This document shows, piece by piece, positions 15,708-23,967 of a DNA stretch of 64,000 bases (its first letter is position 1; the number at the start of each line of letters is the position of its first letter). The DNA lies in IMG/VR virus record IMGVR_UViG_3300017991_000064, positions 1 through 64,000 of that record. One strand, 5' to 3'. Origin of the DNA: a virus. A program made the position numbers and the translations under genes. The notes beneath the pieces were generated by a model. The model had not been told where the DNA came from and searched no databases. It saw nothing but the letters and a program-made list of their open reading frames with translations.

Positions 15708-16002
15708 AGCAGTACCTCCCCGATTTGGTTTTATAGGTATATTATAATATAAAAGGGGGTTAAAGTAAACGGACCTGTTTAAGGTGGTTATTTGGCCGTA
15801 TAGGAGATTTGTTTTATCCCACCTAAGGGTTACCCTAGCTGTTGGGTTAAAAGTTCCATAGCAGCTAAATTTGAGCTCCTAGCGGGTGGGATATGACTAG
15901 GCTATATGTATATGATAGAGTATAGGGGAATACAGAATGGTATATACACAAAAGAAGGGGTGATAATGTACCACCCCTAAGCATTACCCTCTGTGTTTGA
16001 AT
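15708..16002. other. Gene-free promoter region
   Basis: About 295 bases with no credible gene on either strand. It holds the leftward promoter at 15741-15769, and several inverted-repeat fragments (for example ATCCCACC near 15817 and GGGTGGGAT near 15884). A terminator for the gene at 16003 is possible but I see no stem followed by a clear T-run. Confidence 0.5.
15741..15769 (-). promoter_or_regulatory. Sigma70-like promoter for 15707 operon
   Basis: On the minus strand TTTACT (15764-15769) and a perfect TATAAT (15741-15746) are separated by exactly 17 bases. The -10 lies 34 bases before the ATG at 15707. It would drive the leftward run of small genes. Confidence 0.7.
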
Positions 16003-16233
16003 CTATGCTGTTACTTTTGTAAGGAAGAACATGAGAAGTTCATTGGCCTTCATCTTAGCCTTATCTGGGTCACTGAAGCGGACATGTGGCTTCATCTTAA
16101 TTGGTAGATGTGATCGTAGAAGATACCCACCACCGGTTGATGACCATTCTATATCGAACAGTGTTATACTAGCAATCTTGCCTGTGAAGGTACCATACTT
16201 TCCCTCTGACCAGGTAATCTCTTTATGAGTCAT
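16003..16233 (-). CDS. Phage hypothetical protein, same fold type as 9808-10089
   Basis: 76 residues with an N-terminal strand region, ITLFDIEW, an LP turn and a C-terminal helix (DKAKMKANELLMFFL). The layout matches the protein at 9808-10089 and a widespread family of small phage proteins with no known role. Confidence 0.65.
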   Translation of the reverse strand: MTHKEITWSEGKYGTFTGKIASITLFDIEWSSTGGGYLLRSHLPIKMKPHVRFSDPDKAKMKANELLMFFLTKVTA

Positions 16234-16242
16234 TGATCCTCC

Positions 16243-16449
16243 CTATGCTGTTGGCCAGTTGTTAGCAATGAACCTGAGTTTCTCCTTTCTGTATCCGGGA
16301 TCGTTAAGACAGAAGAGGAGACGCCTCCGATCATTGGGAAATCCCTTGAGTCTGGTTTCCATCATATCAATCAGTACCTGGAGTGTGGCTGTTGTGATTG
16401 GATTGTGGATTTCATGTTGTCCTGCTATGAGTCTTTTTCTGGTGGTCAT
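16243..16449 (-). CDS. Small hypothetical protein
   Basis: 68 residues, basic N-terminus (MTTRKRL) and mostly helical. The start overlaps the stop of the upstream gene by one base. No family recognised. Confidence 0.6.
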   Translation of the reverse strand: MTTRKRLIAGQHEIHNPITTATLQVLIDMMETRLKGFPNDRRRLLFCLNDPGYRKEKLRFIANNWPTA

Positions 16450-16778
16450 TAGTTACCTCCCTCTTCCTGGTCCTCCTCATTGAAAGCCTTAGCCCAGGTC
16501 TTCTTGATTGCTGCGTTGAGCCTCTTCCTCAGCTCTGGCGTCAGTGTCAGATCGTCGATAATGGATTGAGCTAAGGTCAGCCGGCAGTGGATACAGATGT
16601 GGAGATGACCTTCACTGTTGATCTCATCTTCAACATCTGCGAGCATGATGTTCGGTGAACCGTTAGCCTCCGCCTCTGGTTTGATCAGTTCATCGATAGT
16701 TCCGTAGTGATGATTGCTGAGAGGAGTTTGAAACTCCCTTTGACAGAGATCACAAACATAGACTTCCTTCTTACTCAT
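16449..16778 (-). CDS. Zinc-ribbon protein with helical C-terminus
   Basis: 109 residues. VYVCDLCQREF near the N-terminus and ICIHC near residue 62 give two C-x2-C pairs separated by an acidic linker, as in 12443-12685. A helical tail with a Trp and an acidic end follows. Likely zinc-binding; partner unknown. Confidence 0.65.
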   Translation of the reverse strand: MSKKEVYVCDLCQREFQTPLSNHHYGTIDELIKPEAEANGSPNIMLADVEDEINSEGHLHICIHCRLTLAQSIIDDLTLTPELRKRLNAAIKKTWAKAFNEEDQEEGGN

Positions 16779-16788
16779 TGGTTACCTC

Positions 16789-16986
16789 CTATCCTTCCTC
16801 TACATTAACGATTGATGATGGTGCCCCTGAGACAAAAGCATAATAACTATGTTCTGCTGAGGTAGCAATATCCTTGGCCATCTGTTTGGCTTTCTTCTTA
16901 CTGCTAGCTTTGATATTGACGAATACGGTTACCTTCATCTCTACCCGGTAATCCTTGAGTTCCTCTGTCTTAGTTAGACTTCCCAT
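16789..16986 (-). CDS. Small hypothetical protein
   Basis: 65 residues with a beta strand (VTVFVNIKASS), a basic helix (KKAKQMAKDIA) and another strand: a small alpha/beta layout common in phage accessory proteins. Function unknown. Confidence 0.6.
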   Translation of the reverse strand: MGSLTKTEELKDYRVEMKVTVFVNIKASSKKKAKQMAKDIATSAEHSYYAFVSGAPSSIVNVEEG

Positions 16987-16989
16987 TGG

Positions 16990-18339
16990 TTACCTCCCAA
17001 TTGATTTAATGAAATGCCTCTTCAGGGTTCTCTTGTTTATCTTACAGGCTTTGGCAGTATCCTTTATTGTCTTGAACCAGGTTGTCCCCATGAGCTCCAG
17101 TCCAGCGTTGATACGTTCGGTGGTATCCATTCCTTCAATGTTATCAATCAGGTTGGAGAGACGAATGGATTCATTGATGTTGCTGGTGGTAATGAACTCT
17201 GTGGGAATGATGTCAAAATCTTCTGTTGGATTATACCTTCTGGTTCGTTCCCCCTCTTGCTTCAAATACTTAAAGATGTATTTCTTGAAGCTGATGAATA
17301 GGTAATCTTCGCTGTTGAGAAGTTCAGCGAATACCTTAGGGTTCTTTCTGGCGAGAACCTTTAAGGTGATGAACTCATGGATGATCTCTTCATTGACATA
17401 CCTGAGATGGACTCTGCTGTAGGTGTAGAGTTTCTGGTAGAGTGAGTTGAGTAATGCTTCGTTGGTACGGTTGCGTTCTTCAATGGTCATGTTCTTGTTC
17501 ACCTTTGCCTTGGTTAAAGATGAAAAGGACGAGGACCCTTTCGGGCCCCCGTTCCTGTTGGTGGTTTTCTTTGAGTTGGTCATGCTGCCTTTGCTTTCTT
17601 TTCCTTTTTCTGTTTTGCCTTCTGTTCCGGTTCGCCGAAGTGACCTCCTGTTCTTTTTCTTGTTCTTCTTGGTTTCCTTCTTCTGCTTCTCTGCGTTTCT
17701 CTTTTGCCTCTTCTTCGTGGTCTCCTTCTTGCCCTTTCCTTCCTTGGCCTTGATCTTCCTGAGAAGCCTTCTGAGCCTCTTCTTCAGGTACTTGACTGAG
17801 TCATCCTTTTCCTTTGACAGGAGGTAGAGGTGCTTGAACTGATCTGCTGTGACTCCCTGTTCGAGTACCTTCTCCTTCAGTGCCTTGAGTTCTGCCTTGT
17901 TGGAAAACTTGGTTACCTTCGTACTCTTCTTTGCTGCCTTGGCTTCTTCCTTCTTGCGGTTTTTGTTTTTGGCCATGTTGTCCTCCGATTCAATTTGGTT
18001 TTTGGGTTCTGAGTCTTTCATCTGCTCTTTGAGTAATGCCTTCCGTTCTGCCCTTCTCTTTCTTCGTACCTCCTTCTTTGTTTGGTTTATTTTATCAGTT
18101 TCCTTATCTGTTTGTAAACGTTTGTCCTGATCCTTGCACCATTGCTTGTAGCGTTTTGATTTGTATCCCTTTGCTATTTTCTCTTTCAGGTATGGTGGTG
18201 TAGATTCACCTTCGAGATAGTAGTCAATGTATTCCTGTACCTCCTTTTGGGTCATCCCTAATACTTCTCCGAGTTTTCTGAGATGTGCCTCCAGTGCTGG
18301 TGTGATATTCCTACCGTGTGTTGCTGCTGGTCCTACCAT
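16990..18339 (-). CDS. Lys-rich protein with possible sigma-like C-terminal region
   Basis: 449 residues in three parts: a helical N-terminal region (~1-80), a long Lys/Arg/Glu-rich disordered middle (~80-275), and a folded C-terminal region (~280-449). The last part begins with YSRVHLRYVNEEIIHEFITL and FKKYIFKYLKQEGERTRRY, recalling sigma70 region 2. It ends in a helix-turn-helix-like TIKDTAKACKINKRTLKRH. A diverged sigma factor or transcription regulator is possible but unproven. A better sigma factor is at 44531. The gene is near the upstream end of the leftward block, so early expression is plausible. Confidence 0.55.
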   Translation of the reverse strand: MVGPAATHGRNITPALEAHLRKLGEVLGMTQKEVQEYIDYYLEGESTPPYLKEKIAKGYKSKRYKQWCKDQDKRLQTDKETDKINQTKKEVRRKRRAERKALLKEQMKDSEPKNQIESEDNMAKNKNRKKEEAKAAKKSTKVTKFSNKAELKALKEKVLEQGVTADQFKHLYLLSKEKDDSVKYLKKRLRRLLRKIKAKEGKGKKETTKKRQKRNAEKQKKETKKNKKKNRRSLRRTGTEGKTEKGKESKGSMTNSKKTTNRNGGPKGSSSFSSLTKAKVNKNMTIEERNRTNEALLNSLYQKLYTYSRVHLRYVNEEIIHEFITLKVLARKNPKVFAELLNSEDYLFISFKKYIFKYLKQEGERTRRYNPTEDFDIIPTEFITTSNINESIRLSNLIDNIEGMDTTERINAGLELMGTTWFKTIKDTAKACKINKRTLKRHFIKSIGR

Positions 18340-18342
18340 TAG

Positions 18343-18483
18343 TTAACTCCAAGCCTTTCCCAGTGCTGCCAGTAATTCGTAGAAGTCATCGAAGTTGTAT
18401 TCGTCGTCGTCTCCGGTGATGGTAATGCTGTTGTCATCGAAGACTTGTATCTTGCCACCGTCTCCGTGGTATTCCATTTTCAT
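18343..18483 (-). CDS. Small acidic hypothetical protein
   Basis: 46 residues from the ATG at 18483, which overlaps the upstream stop (ATGA) and has AGGAGG eight bases before it. The longer frame to 18558 lacks a ribosome site. Beta-rich first half, helical end. Confidence 0.6.
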   Translation of the reverse strand: MKMEYHGDGGKIQVFDDNSITITGDDDEYNFDDFYELLAALGKAWS

Positions 18484-18878
18484 TGTGTCACCTCCTGGTA
18501 GTCGTGAGCTCTGATACATTGGTAAACTTCTTCTGGTGTCGTGTGGTTGGTGGGACATGTATCAAAGTGATCCTGAATCATGTCTGGAGAGATGTCTAGC
18601 GGTGCTCTCTTCATGGTCTCCTCGTAGAGAATTATTCTCTTCTCCTCTTCATTGATGAGATCAATACCTTCTGGTGAGTAGATGTGAATGATATGCCTCT
18701 TGCCTGATGGTTCTGATTGGGAGAAGTCTTCGGTATGGTTCTTCCAGTGTCTGACTTCTACTGTCTTTCCTTCGTCGATGGCTTTAGTAATGGTATTGAA
18801 TAGTGCTTCCATGTTGGTCGTGTAATGACCTTGATCTGATCCCTTATAGTTGTATCTATATTCTTTGAGTGTTTTCAT
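18480..18878 (-). CDS. Hypothetical protein
   Basis: 132 residues from MKTLKEYRY at 18878, preceded by AGGTAGGGGG; the in-frame ATG at 18911 overlaps the upstream gene. Alpha/beta protein with a hydrophobic strand (RHIIHIY). Family not recognised. Confidence 0.6.
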   Translation of the reverse strand: MKTLKEYRYNYKGSDQGHYTTNMEALFNTITKAIDEGKTVEVRHWKNHTEDFSQSEPSGKRHIIHIYSPEGIDLINEEEKRIILYEETMKRAPLDISPDMIQDHFDTCPTNHTTPEEVYQCIRAHDYQEVTQ

Positions 18879-18888
18879 TAGTTGCCCC

Positions 18889-19092
18889 CTACCTGATCTC
18901 GAATGATTCAAGTCTTTCGAGTTCTTCTATATACCTGATCTTCTTCTCCTCTGTGAGTACATTACTGGGATCGAGATAGTAGCCCTTATTGAGAATATCT
19001 TGTATCTGGTGTATTCTCTGCTGTCTCTTATATGAATACTGAGTGGATCTTTTAGAGACTTTTGATTGTTTCTTTTGCTTTTTCTTATTCAT
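18889..19092 (-). CDS. Basic small protein, first gene of leftward block
   Basis: 67 residues with a very basic N-terminus (NKKKQKKQSKVSKR) and a helical acidic C-terminus. The ATG at 19092 follows AGGAGGTACCC. It is the first gene left of the divergent control region, with a candidate promoter at 19129-19155. Probably early; role unknown. Confidence 0.65.
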   Translation of the reverse strand: MNKKKQKKQSKVSKRSTQYSYKRQQRIHQIQDILNKGYYLDPSNVLTEEKKIRYIEELERLESFEIR

Positions 19093-19128
19093 TGATGGGT
19101 ACCTCCTTTTGGTTTTTGGTTGGTTTCA

Positions 19129-19155
19129 ATTATATAGTAGGAATAACCATGCCAA
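19129..19155 (-). promoter_or_regulatory. Candidate leftward promoter overlapping TTGGCATG site
   Basis: On the minus strand TTGGCA (19150-19155) precedes TATAAT (19129-19134) by 15 bases, shorter than ideal. The -35 is part of the repeated TTGGCATG motif, so a protein bound there could control this promoter. Confidence 0.4.
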
Positions 19156-19206
19156 GATCGGTTCGGTAGTGAGGTAGGTACCAGTTTCATGATGTTCCCC
19201 CTGCTG

Positions 19207-19235
19207 TTGACAGCGTAATCGTGGTTTTCTAATAT
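19207..19235 (+). promoter_or_regulatory. Candidate rightward sigma70-like promoter
   Basis: TTGACA (19207-19212) and TAATAT (19230-19235) are spaced by 17 bases. A second TTGACAGC lies near 19348 without a good -10. Both are far upstream of the gene at 20060, so a long leader would result. Confidence 0.4.
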
Positions 19236-19903
19236 TATATCATACTTTGGCATGGAAGTAAATTAAAAGCTTTCATCATGCCAAATGGGTAGTTATTACA
19301 GATCGACCAGTTACCAAACAGCACCAACTCACCAGTATCATTGCGGTTGACAGCATATCCCACTGTGTAAAACGTAGACAGTTTCGGGAGTCATTTGGGT
19401 AACTATTCCCTAGCGAGGATAAGGCTGTGGCTGACACTGTTTTCAAAATATCTCTTTCGTATAGATAAAACCATATAAAGTTGGCATGCGTTTTCAATCT
19501 CGTAGCATGCTCCTTCCAATCCTTGATGAATTTCCATGCCAGGTATTGATGGAAAGCTAAATTATTATTACCCGAGAAATATCGACCAGAATACCTTAGG
19601 ATAACATGGCCCTTTTCTTGGAAGCTTATTAGACCCTTATGGTTAGATGGTTAGGTAGTATATATAATTGTATGAATAGTATGTATGGAAAACCTATTGT
19701 ACCTTTGTTGCCTACCTACCCAGAGTGAGATATCAATATGTCCGAGGGATAGTAGGTTCCTGCCTGGATGATGTTTGTTGGAAACATTATTTCGTGTGAT
19801 CCCATGATTCATGGAAAATATTATAATGACTACAGGGAATAGTTTTCACCGAGATGGTATTTCCTGGTTTGGTTTATCGATGGTTTTGAAATGTTAATGA
19901 CCT

Positions 19904-19926
19904 TTAATGTATCTCTGATACATTAA
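19904..19926. promoter_or_regulatory. 10-bp perfect palindrome, probable operator
   Basis: TTAATGTATC is followed by TCT and then its exact complement GATACATTAA. There is no T-run after it in either direction, so an operator is more likely than a terminator. It is 134 bases upstream of the first rightward gene. Confidence 0.6.
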
Positions 19927-20059
19927 CCCTAAATGTTATAAAACCTACGATTTGATTTTGTGGTTCCCTATGATGGTTTTTGATCTGGTGTTTTAGGTTC
20001 TTGATTATACATGATCGTTTTTAATTTTAACCTACAAAAAACGAAGGGGAGGCAATGCT

Positions 20060-20821
20060 ATGGAAAACAAGGATAGGACCCAGAATGATGTTAGGAAGGA
20101 TATGTTCAGAAAAGAAACGGTATCATGCTATCATCGCACCTGGGAATTGAATGAATCTGAAACCAGTATAACATTTCGTTGTGCAGAAAAATGGAGTAGT
20201 TTAGAATTCCCCCTCATCCATGTACTCGATCGTCTGGCCATTAAGGGGATAGAGATAACGAATGTTGAGGAACGGGATATAGCAATGCACGTATACGCAT
20301 GTAATTTATTTAATTGCTTTGGCTGTGACCATCGCTGTTCCGCGGAAACCTGTGATGCAGAACTGGAAATCAAAGGTACAGAAACGGGGAGACTCCTAAC
20401 AGAATCACCCTTGGGGGATGGGATGAATGAAATCAATAAGGAACTAATTGATATTGACAGGAGGTTGGTTGAGATTGATAAAAAATTAATTGAGAAGGGT
20501 AGAAGGATGTTGAATACATCGGCAAAGGAATCGTTGGAATGGTTAACCTCAAAGGATAAAATTAGAATGACAGAATTAGGTGGTGAGGCCTTTGTTCCCG
20601 ATATTCCACCGGGTCTAAAAAACTTTGATTACGCAGAACTGGAACGTAGGATGTTGGCCCATGGAATGGGTAATGGTGGGGAGCAGATCACCATCTGTGG
20701 TGCCAAAATGAATATCGTACAAAACAATTACCTACCTGACGACACCATCATCATTCTCGGCAATGAACAAACTATTATTAGAATACGGCAGCTATTCAAA
20801 CAGGAAAAGGGGGATGAATGA
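20060..20821 (+). CDS. Hypothetical protein, first gene of rightward block
   Basis: 253 residues from an ATG with GGGGAGG nine bases upstream. A mid-region cluster of cysteines and a histidine (NCFGCDHRCSAETC, residues ~79-92) may bind metal. It is followed by a heptad-like helix of repeated I-D-x-x-L units (INKELIDIDRRLVEIDKKLI), then a C-terminal alpha/beta part. Position suggests early expression. No family recognised. Confidence 0.7.
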   Translation: MENKDRTQNDVRKDMFRKETVSCYHRTWELNESETSITFRCAEKWSSLEFPLIHVLDRLAIKGIEITNVEERDIAMHVYACNLFNCFGCDHRCSAETCDAELEIKGTETGRLLTESPLGDGMNEINKELIDIDRRLVEIDKKLIEKGRRMLNTSAKESLEWLTSKDKIRMTELGGEAFVPDIPPGLKNFDYAELERRMLAHGMGNGGEQITICGAKMNIVQNNYLPDDTIIILGNEQTIIRIRQLFKQEKGDE

Positions 20822-20950
20822 ATGATGGATACCATTGCTCTCCAGGATGCAATGATCCTAATAAAATTTTATGAACAGGAGGAACAGAATGGGCGAGGAA
20901 AAGAAAGCTACACTATTTCGGGACAACCTGACAATCACCACGCTGAGTAA
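20822..20950 (+). CDS. Possible small ORF overlapping next gene
   Basis: 42 codons from an ATG directly after the stop of the previous gene, with AAGGGGG five bases upstream. It overlaps the better-supported gene starting at 20889 by 62 bases and codes for no recognisable motif. It may be non-coding. Confidence 0.25.
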   Translation: MMDTIALQDAMILIKFYEQEEQNGRGKESYTISGQPDNHHAE

Positions 20951-21338
20951 TTTCAGGGCTGGAGGACATCTTCTTCTTGGATTCTGGCAGAGTCACAGAG
21001 GTTTCTTCATGTCATTCAAAGGTGGGGCACCTGAGGATGATGTAGTTAATCCCACGAGCATTTATGTAGTAGGAGTCAATACCAGTCCTACAGGTGGACC
21101 AGAGATGCCACCTGAAGAGGTACTCACAGACCTGGTAGATAACTTCGAAATCATTAATGCTCTGAACATTGGTTCCACAGAATTCGAAAATCTATGGGTA
21201 CAGATAGATGAGGCAGTTGCCAAGCAGGAACATATGGCCGGGGTGGAACAAAACCTTCGAGATGAGCTCTGGTCACTTCGTACACCAGAGAATTATGAAG
21301 TGACCATGCTTAAAACAACTAAGGAGGAAGAGGAATGA
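20889..21338 (+). CDS. Hypothetical protein
   Basis: 149 residues from MGEEKKATL; AGGAGG lies six bases before this ATG, whereas the in-frame ATG at 20871 has no site. N-terminal half beta-rich, C-terminal half acidic and helical. It overlaps the HU-like gene by four bases. No family recognised. Confidence 0.65.
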   Translation: MGEEKKATLFRDNLTITTLSNFRAGGHLLLGFWQSHRGFFMSFKGGAPEDDVVNPTSIYVVGVNTSPTGGPEMPPEEVLTDLVDNFEIINALNIGSTEFENLWVQIDEAVAKQEHMAGVEQNLRDELWSLRTPENYEVTMLKTTKEEEE

Positions 21339-21667
21339 CGCAGGCACAGATGATCAGAATGATGATCAACAATGATCTCAGAGCTGGTAGGATTCTTTTG
21401 ACTGATGGATTTGAGAAGGAGTACAAGCACAGAAAGGAGGTGGTTGACAGATTCTTCAAGGGTATTATGAAATGTCTTCGGATGGGTGAAAAGGTTGTGA
21501 TACCAGGATTCGGTACCTTCGAGATTAAAACATTGGGGGAACAGAAGTACTTCGATCTCAACTCTGCCAAACCCAGAATGAGAACAATAGGCCGGAGGAA
21601 ACATCCTAGGTTCCGTCCCTCTGATGTTCTCGTTAAAAGAATTCGGACAAAGGGAAAGAGGAGGTAA
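21335..21667 (+). CDS. HU/IHF-family DNA-binding protein
   Basis: 110 residues. The HU pattern is clear: a helix (VVDRFFKGIMKCLRMGEKV), the IPGFGTFEIK turn, then a beta-arm region with AKPRMRTIGRRKHPRFRPS, and the final LVKRI helix. HU proteins bend and wrap DNA. The N-terminus carries an extra ~20 residues compared with usual HU (about 90). It is coupled to its upstream neighbour by ATGA. A role in compacting phage DNA or shaping replication complexes is inferred. Confidence 0.85.
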   Translation: MTQAQMIRMMINNDLRAGRILLTDGFEKEYKHRKEVVDRFFKGIMKCLRMGEKVVIPGFGTFEIKTLGEQKYFDLNSAKPRMRTIGRRKHPRFRPSDVLVKRIRTKGKRR

Positions 21668-21670
21668 TCA

Positions 21671-22198
21671 ATGCCGAACAATCAGATTGAACAAACTATG
21701 ATGCCAAAAAAGAAACAGAGGACGAAATCAAAAGGTCGCCGCTCATATGATATTATTGACAAGGAACAGATGGTCAGGGTCTTTCATTATCATGTAGAAT
21801 TCACAACACCCCAGCACCTACGCTCTCTGGGTGACATGAAATTCTTCGGTATAGTTCAGGTCAAGAGGTCTCTAGGTAAAGAAGCTGCTGGTCTGTTTAT
21901 CAGTTTCATTACCCAGGAAAAATCCTACGTCATAGGATACGTAGCTCACCACAAAAACTTCATCGAGATGGATCCGGATGAAATCATCCATGTCCTGTAT
22001 CACAACCCACGTGCTGCACATGAGCTTGGCCTCACTAATGAGGAAGTTGATGCCATCTGCATAGAGTTAGAAAAGCAGGAGAGAGCACATGACACAGCAA
22101 CTTTTGGAATGAAACAACTTAAGGATCGATTGGAGTTACTCCATCGTAATCCCAATGATAATGATGATGACGAGGAAGAAGAGGAGGATGAAGATTGA
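21671..22198 (+). CDS. Hypothetical protein with acidic tail
   Basis: 175 residues: a basic N-terminus (PKKKQRTKSKGRR), an alpha/beta core (FFGIVQVKRSLG, GLFISFITQ), and a tail of consecutive Asp and Glu. The start at 21671 follows GAGG. No family recognised. Confidence 0.65.
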   Translation: MPNNQIEQTMMPKKKQRTKSKGRRSYDIIDKEQMVRVFHYHVEFTTPQHLRSLGDMKFFGIVQVKRSLGKEAAGLFISFITQEKSYVIGYVAHHKNFIEMDPDEIIHVLYHNPRAAHELGLTNEEVDAICIELEKQERAHDTATFGMKQLKDRLELLHRNPNDNDDDEEEEEDED

Positions 22199-22476
22199 AT
22201 CGCCCAAGGAAGAAACCATCCGAACTATCTAGAAAAGCTAATAAGTGGGAGTGGGGTCATCGAGTAGAGAATCCAAATTACAGATATGATGTCTGCGATA
22301 AAAACCCAGAAGGTGATCCACAGGATGAAACGAAATGTGTTGTGGAACTCTATGACAGGAGGATAAAGAGATTCAGACAGTGTCAGCATCTTCGAGGTAA
22401 AGGACCTAAGGGATTGTACTGTAGAATACATGCTAAAAGAATTGCTGAAAGAAAGGTTAAGGTGACACTGGGATGA
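22195..22476 (+). CDS. Small Cys/His protein, TTG start
   Basis: 93 residues from a TTG overlapping the upstream stop (TTGA), with AGGAGG seven bases before it. Basic, with C-x13-C and then C-x-H ... C-x3-H (QCQHLRG, YCRIHAK), a possible zinc site. Function unknown. Confidence 0.6.
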   Translation: MNRPRKKPSELSRKANKWEWGHRVENPNYRYDVCDKNPEGDPQDETKCVVELYDRRIKRFRQCQHLRGKGPKGLYCRIHAKRIAERKVKVTLG

Positions 22477-22886
22477 GTAAACTGAGTAAGAATATTGCTG
22501 CAACCAAGAAGCAATCAAAGGGATTACAACAATCGATGGCAGATTACTTCCAGGCACTGAACAAGGTACGAGACAAGCTGGATTCTACATTTGATGAGTA
22601 TCTTAAACAAAGGAGGCAGATTCAAGAGAAACTAACAGTAGCCCGAGAAGCACATGACTGGAAACTCTATGGAGCACTGAGAAAACAACTAAAGGAGGTG
22701 AAGAAGGCATCATTCAGTGTTCTCTATGGAAAGAATCTTGACTACAAGAATCACATCTGTGCAGAGTGTAAGCACCATGCAGAATCTCAAACTGGGATCT
22801 GTACTGAGGGTGACGGAGATCCTGTCAGTAGGTTAGCAGAGGAACCTGCTTGTGAAAAATTCGACCTAAAGAAAGAAGAGGAGTAA
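22473..22886 (+). CDS. Coiled-coil protein with C-terminal four-Cys domain
   Basis: 137 residues. Residues ~10-85 are a charged coiled coil. The C-terminal part (HICAECKHH ... ICTEGDG ... PACEKF) is a four-Cys unit like that of 13904-14125. It overlaps the upstream gene by ATGA. Possibly a zinc-tethered adaptor; no family known. Confidence 0.65.
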   Translation: MSKLSKNIAATKKQSKGLQQSMADYFQALNKVRDKLDSTFDEYLKQRRQIQEKLTVAREAHDWKLYGALRKQLKEVKKASFSVLYGKNLDYKNHICAECKHHAESQTGICTEGDGDPVSRLAEEPACEKFDLKKEEE

Positions 22887-22890
22887 AACT

Positions 22891-23133
22891 ATGTCAGCAA
22901 AAGACTGGAGAGATCAGAACTATACTATCACGAAACTTGATGGAACACAGGCCCACATCGATGAGTACATAAAAGAAAAGAGTAGATCCAGGTTTACACC
23001 CAAGCGCAGCAAAAAGAACTATATGTCAAGGATGGAATGGTTCTTCTTCATGAACAACAAGTTCAGCAAACATGTGATGAAACGATTCACAGTAATTGAC
23101 GGAGGCCAATCAAAGTGTCTCAAAGGAATTTAA
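22891..23133 (+). CDS. Small basic protein
   Basis: 80 residues, basic and aromatic (SRMEWFFFMNNKFSK). The start follows AGGAGTAAAACT. Its end overlaps the next gene by 19 bases. No family recognised. Confidence 0.6.
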   Translation: MSAKDWRDQNYTITKLDGTQAHIDEYIKEKSRSRFTPKRSKKNYMSRMEWFFFMNNKFSKHVMKRFTVIDGGQSKCLKGI

Positions 23134-23642
23134 CTGTTCTCACCTTGGTCATCATCTTCTGCTTCTGTCTAGCATTGATAGCTAACACTGAAAAAGAAGA
23201 TGATGATCATTGGATATTCACCTATGGAAGTTGTAACATCTGCGGTAACTGCTTCGAGCTCTACAGAGTAAATGACCTTACAGGAACTAGACAATTCATC
23301 GATCTCGATGCCTACGTTTTCTTCAGGGTCACTGGAGTTATGATGTGCTCAGAATGTAGACAAAGGCTAGGTGATAAACGCTTGAAGGATATCCAAAAAC
23401 TACTAATGGTCCTACACCCACGAACAGATGAAGTGATGATAGATGATCATTGTTGTATCTGTAAGAGACCACTACTCCTACACACCTTTGATTCACTAGC
23501 GATTAGAGATGCTGTAGAGATAGGGGGCTACATCTTCTGTAGAGATTGTGGACAGAAGATACAGAAATGGTTAGAGGATTACATTGATATACAATCACAA
23601 CGATACCAGGAGGAGATAAGAAATGCTACGAACACAAAGTGA
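23115..23642 (+). CDS. Membrane-anchored double zinc-ribbon protein
   Basis: 175 residues from a GTG with GGAGG about nine bases upstream. Residues ~6-23 are a hydrophobic anchor or signal (VLTLVIIFCFCLALIA). Two four-Cys units follow (CNICGNC with CSEC, and CCIC with CRDC), each resembling a zinc ribbon. Because it has a membrane segment and metal sites, it may act at the host envelope; no family is recognised. Confidence 0.6.
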   Translation: MSQRNLTVLTLVIIFCFCLALIANTEKEDDDHWIFTYGSCNICGNCFELYRVNDLTGTRQFIDLDAYVFFRVTGVMMCSECRQRLGDKRLKDIQKLLMVLHPRTDEVMIDDHCCICKRPLLLHTFDSLAIRDAVEIGGYIFCRDCGQKIQKWLEDYIDIQSQRYQEEIRNATNTK

Positions 23643-23967
23643 AGGTGGTGAAATTAGAATTGTTGGTGAAATCAGTACTGTCCCGGTTATTATGGACATC
23701 ACAGATGTAGCACCCGAACAACATATCACAGTAGCTCAAAAAGCAGATGGAACCATCTTCCTCTTAAAGGATGTTGGAGCCCACTGGTTATGGGTCTCTC
23801 TGAAGAGTTCTGATATTGGTGAAGAAGAGATAGACTCAGCTCTTAGCTATGAAGATGCTATCTACAACATGAGAACCTACCTAGATGATGGTGCTTCTGA
23901 ACAAGAAGTGTACATCTTTGAAACCCAGTATGAGATGCTCCAACACTTCCTTAGGAGGAGTTTGTGA
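23623..23967 (+). CDS. Hypothetical protein
   Basis: 114 residues from an ATG with AGGAGG eight bases upstream, inside the end of the preceding gene. Beta-rich first half, acidic helix in the middle (GEEEIDSALSYEDAIY). No family recognised. Confidence 0.65.
   Translation: MLRTQSEGGEIRIVGEISTVPVIMDITDVAPEQHITVAQKADGTIFLLKDVGAHWLWVSLKSSDIGEEEIDSALSYEDAIYNMRTYLDDGASEQEVYIFETQYEMLQHFLRRSL

Larger units (their letters stand above)
19093..20059. promoter_or_regulatory. Divergent control region between leftward and rightward blocks
   Basis: About 970 bases without a convincing gene; all small open frames lack ribosome sites. It separates all leftward genes from all rightward ones. It contains five copies of TTGGCATG or its complement (19148-19155, 19247-19254, 19277-19284, 19481-19488, and 19535-19541 with one change), two copies of ATCGACCAG (about 19299 and 19581), two of GGGAATAGTT in opposite orientation, at least two promoter-like sites, and a perfect palindrome at 19904-19926. 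It could be an operator array, an origin, or both; the sequence alone cannot decide. Confidence 0.65.

Noticed and set aside
19276-19497. 73-codon minus-strand frame in the divergent control region
   Set aside because: No ribosome site, no recognisable protein pattern, and it covers several of the repeated sites.
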